Positions 5,975 to 6,249 of a DNA stretch of 6,249 nt are shown in pieces. The stretch is from an uncultured Candidatus Saccharibacteria bacterium (GTDB lineage Bacteria; Patescibacteriota; Saccharimonadia; Saccharimonadales; Saccharimonadaceae). The stretch's first letter is position 1. Each line of letters starts with the position of its first letter. The stretch spans positions 1 to 6,249 of the forward strand of contig CALJPD010000008.1 of the NCBI GenBank assembly GCA_937981355.1, read 5' to 3'. The position numbers and the translations under genes were made by a program. Under the pieces are notes generated by a model, which worked only from the letters and a program-made list of their open reading frames with translations, had not been told where the DNA came from and searched no databases.

Positions 5975-6172
5975 TCACGTCGAATACTGATCACCGCTGG
6001 CAGGGTACGCAGACGGATCTTGTGGTGTATTCGTGCTCGTTCTGACTTCACCTTCTACGAGAATCAGAACTGCTAGCAACGCTAAAGTACTTGCCGGGCC
6101 CAACCTGCGGCGGCAACGAGAGAAGACAAGTAGTGGCGTACTGACTCTGTCTGCCTCCACTCCCCCAGCCAT
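5975..6172 (-). CDS. Possible small membrane protein, or tail of a broken gene
   Basis: This is a 65-residue ORF with one hydrophobic stretch at about residues 28-41 (ASTLALLAVLILVE) after a basic cluster (RCRRR), which would suit a single membrane helix with the N-terminus inside. The C-terminal 20 residues are polar and rich in Ser, Thr, Pro and Gln. The ATG lies just 3 bases after the TGA of the upstream helix-turn-helix gene and in the same frame. Translational coupling is therefore possible, and so is a single gene split by a premature TGA. No strong ribosome site is visible. The family is not recognised and a chance ORF cannot be excluded. Confidence 0.33.
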   Translation of the reverse strand: MAGGVEADRVSTPLLVFSRCRRRLGPASTLALLAVLILVEGEVRTSTNTPQDPSAYPASGDQYST

Positions 6173-6175
6173 CAG

Positions 6176-6249
6176 TCAAGCCTGTGCCGCTACCAGATGC
6201 TTGCTCACCGTATCCCGGCCGAAGCCGAGCTCCAGCCCGATCTCGATGT
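6176..6249 (-). CDS. C-terminal end of a helix-turn-helix protein, 5' part outside window
   Basis: Only the last 23 complete codons are visible, reading IEIGLELGFGRDTVSKHL then VAAQA and TGA. The pattern (I-x-x-E-L-G-F-G-R-D-T-V-S-K-H-L) is a helix-turn-helix with the recognition helix running into the C-terminus, as in resolvase/invertase tails, phage regulators and some replication or excision proteins. With so little visible the family cannot be decided. If it were a serine recombinase it would mark the island edge, but that is a guess. Higher GC than the region to its left suggests return to resident-like composition. Confidence 0.5.
   Translation of the reverse strand, partial: IEIGLELGFGRDTVSKHLVAAQA

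Noticed and set aside
1..6249. CRISPR arrays, tRNA or rRNA genes, complete insertion sequences
   Set aside because: No regularly spaced repeats, no cloverleaf-like set of stems and no transposase or terminal inverted repeats were found on either strand.

Overview
The window looks like an accessory island in a high-GC Gram-positive (actinobacterial) genome. The left flank (about 1-1345) is GC-rich with GC-rich third codon positions and a GTG-started gene. From about 1412 to 5950 the composition drops by eye to around 50% GC, and to clearly AT-rich in the intergenic stretch 5189-5425. It rises again towards the right edge. The host assignment is an inference from composition and gene style only.

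Layout. 2-976 (+) is the 3' part of a membrane-anchored protein with a beta-rich C-terminal region that I cannot name. It carries two overlapping perfect hairpins inside its coding sequence (320-360). 977-1114 is a non-coding gap with a tandem 12-bp repeat, followed by a small XRE-type helix-turn-helix regulator at 1115-1345 (+). Convergent to it, most of the window (1412-5188, -) is one gene for a protein of 1258 residues. I read it as an N-terminal PD-(D/E)XK-like nuclease domain, a central STAND-like module that has lost its P-loop, and a very long helical region ending in a distinctive charged helical tail. This resembles the layout of antiphage STAND (Avs-type) proteins and is the main candidate for an undescribed defence system.

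Across an AT-rich divergent intergenic region, with a perfect TATAAT box and direct repeats on one side and a dyad over a -10 box on the other, lies a gene for a basic 138-residue protein at 5426-5842 (+). It may be a RelE/EndoU-like RNase toxin. Facing its 3' end on the minus strand is what looks like a compact small-RNA gene: exact TTGACA and TATAAT boxes, about 75 nt with two hairpins, the second followed by a U-tract (5851-5959). The right edge holds the last codons of a helix-turn-helix protein (6176-6249, -) and an in-frame short ORF with a hydrophobic segment (5975-6172, -).

How the parts may work together (inference): the large protein would be a stand-alone sense-and-cut effector, controlled from the divergent promoter region. 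The small basic protein plus the convergent RNA may be an independent toxin/RNA regulator unit. The XRE protein resembles controller proteins found near restriction and defence genes, but nothing here proves that it regulates the large gene.
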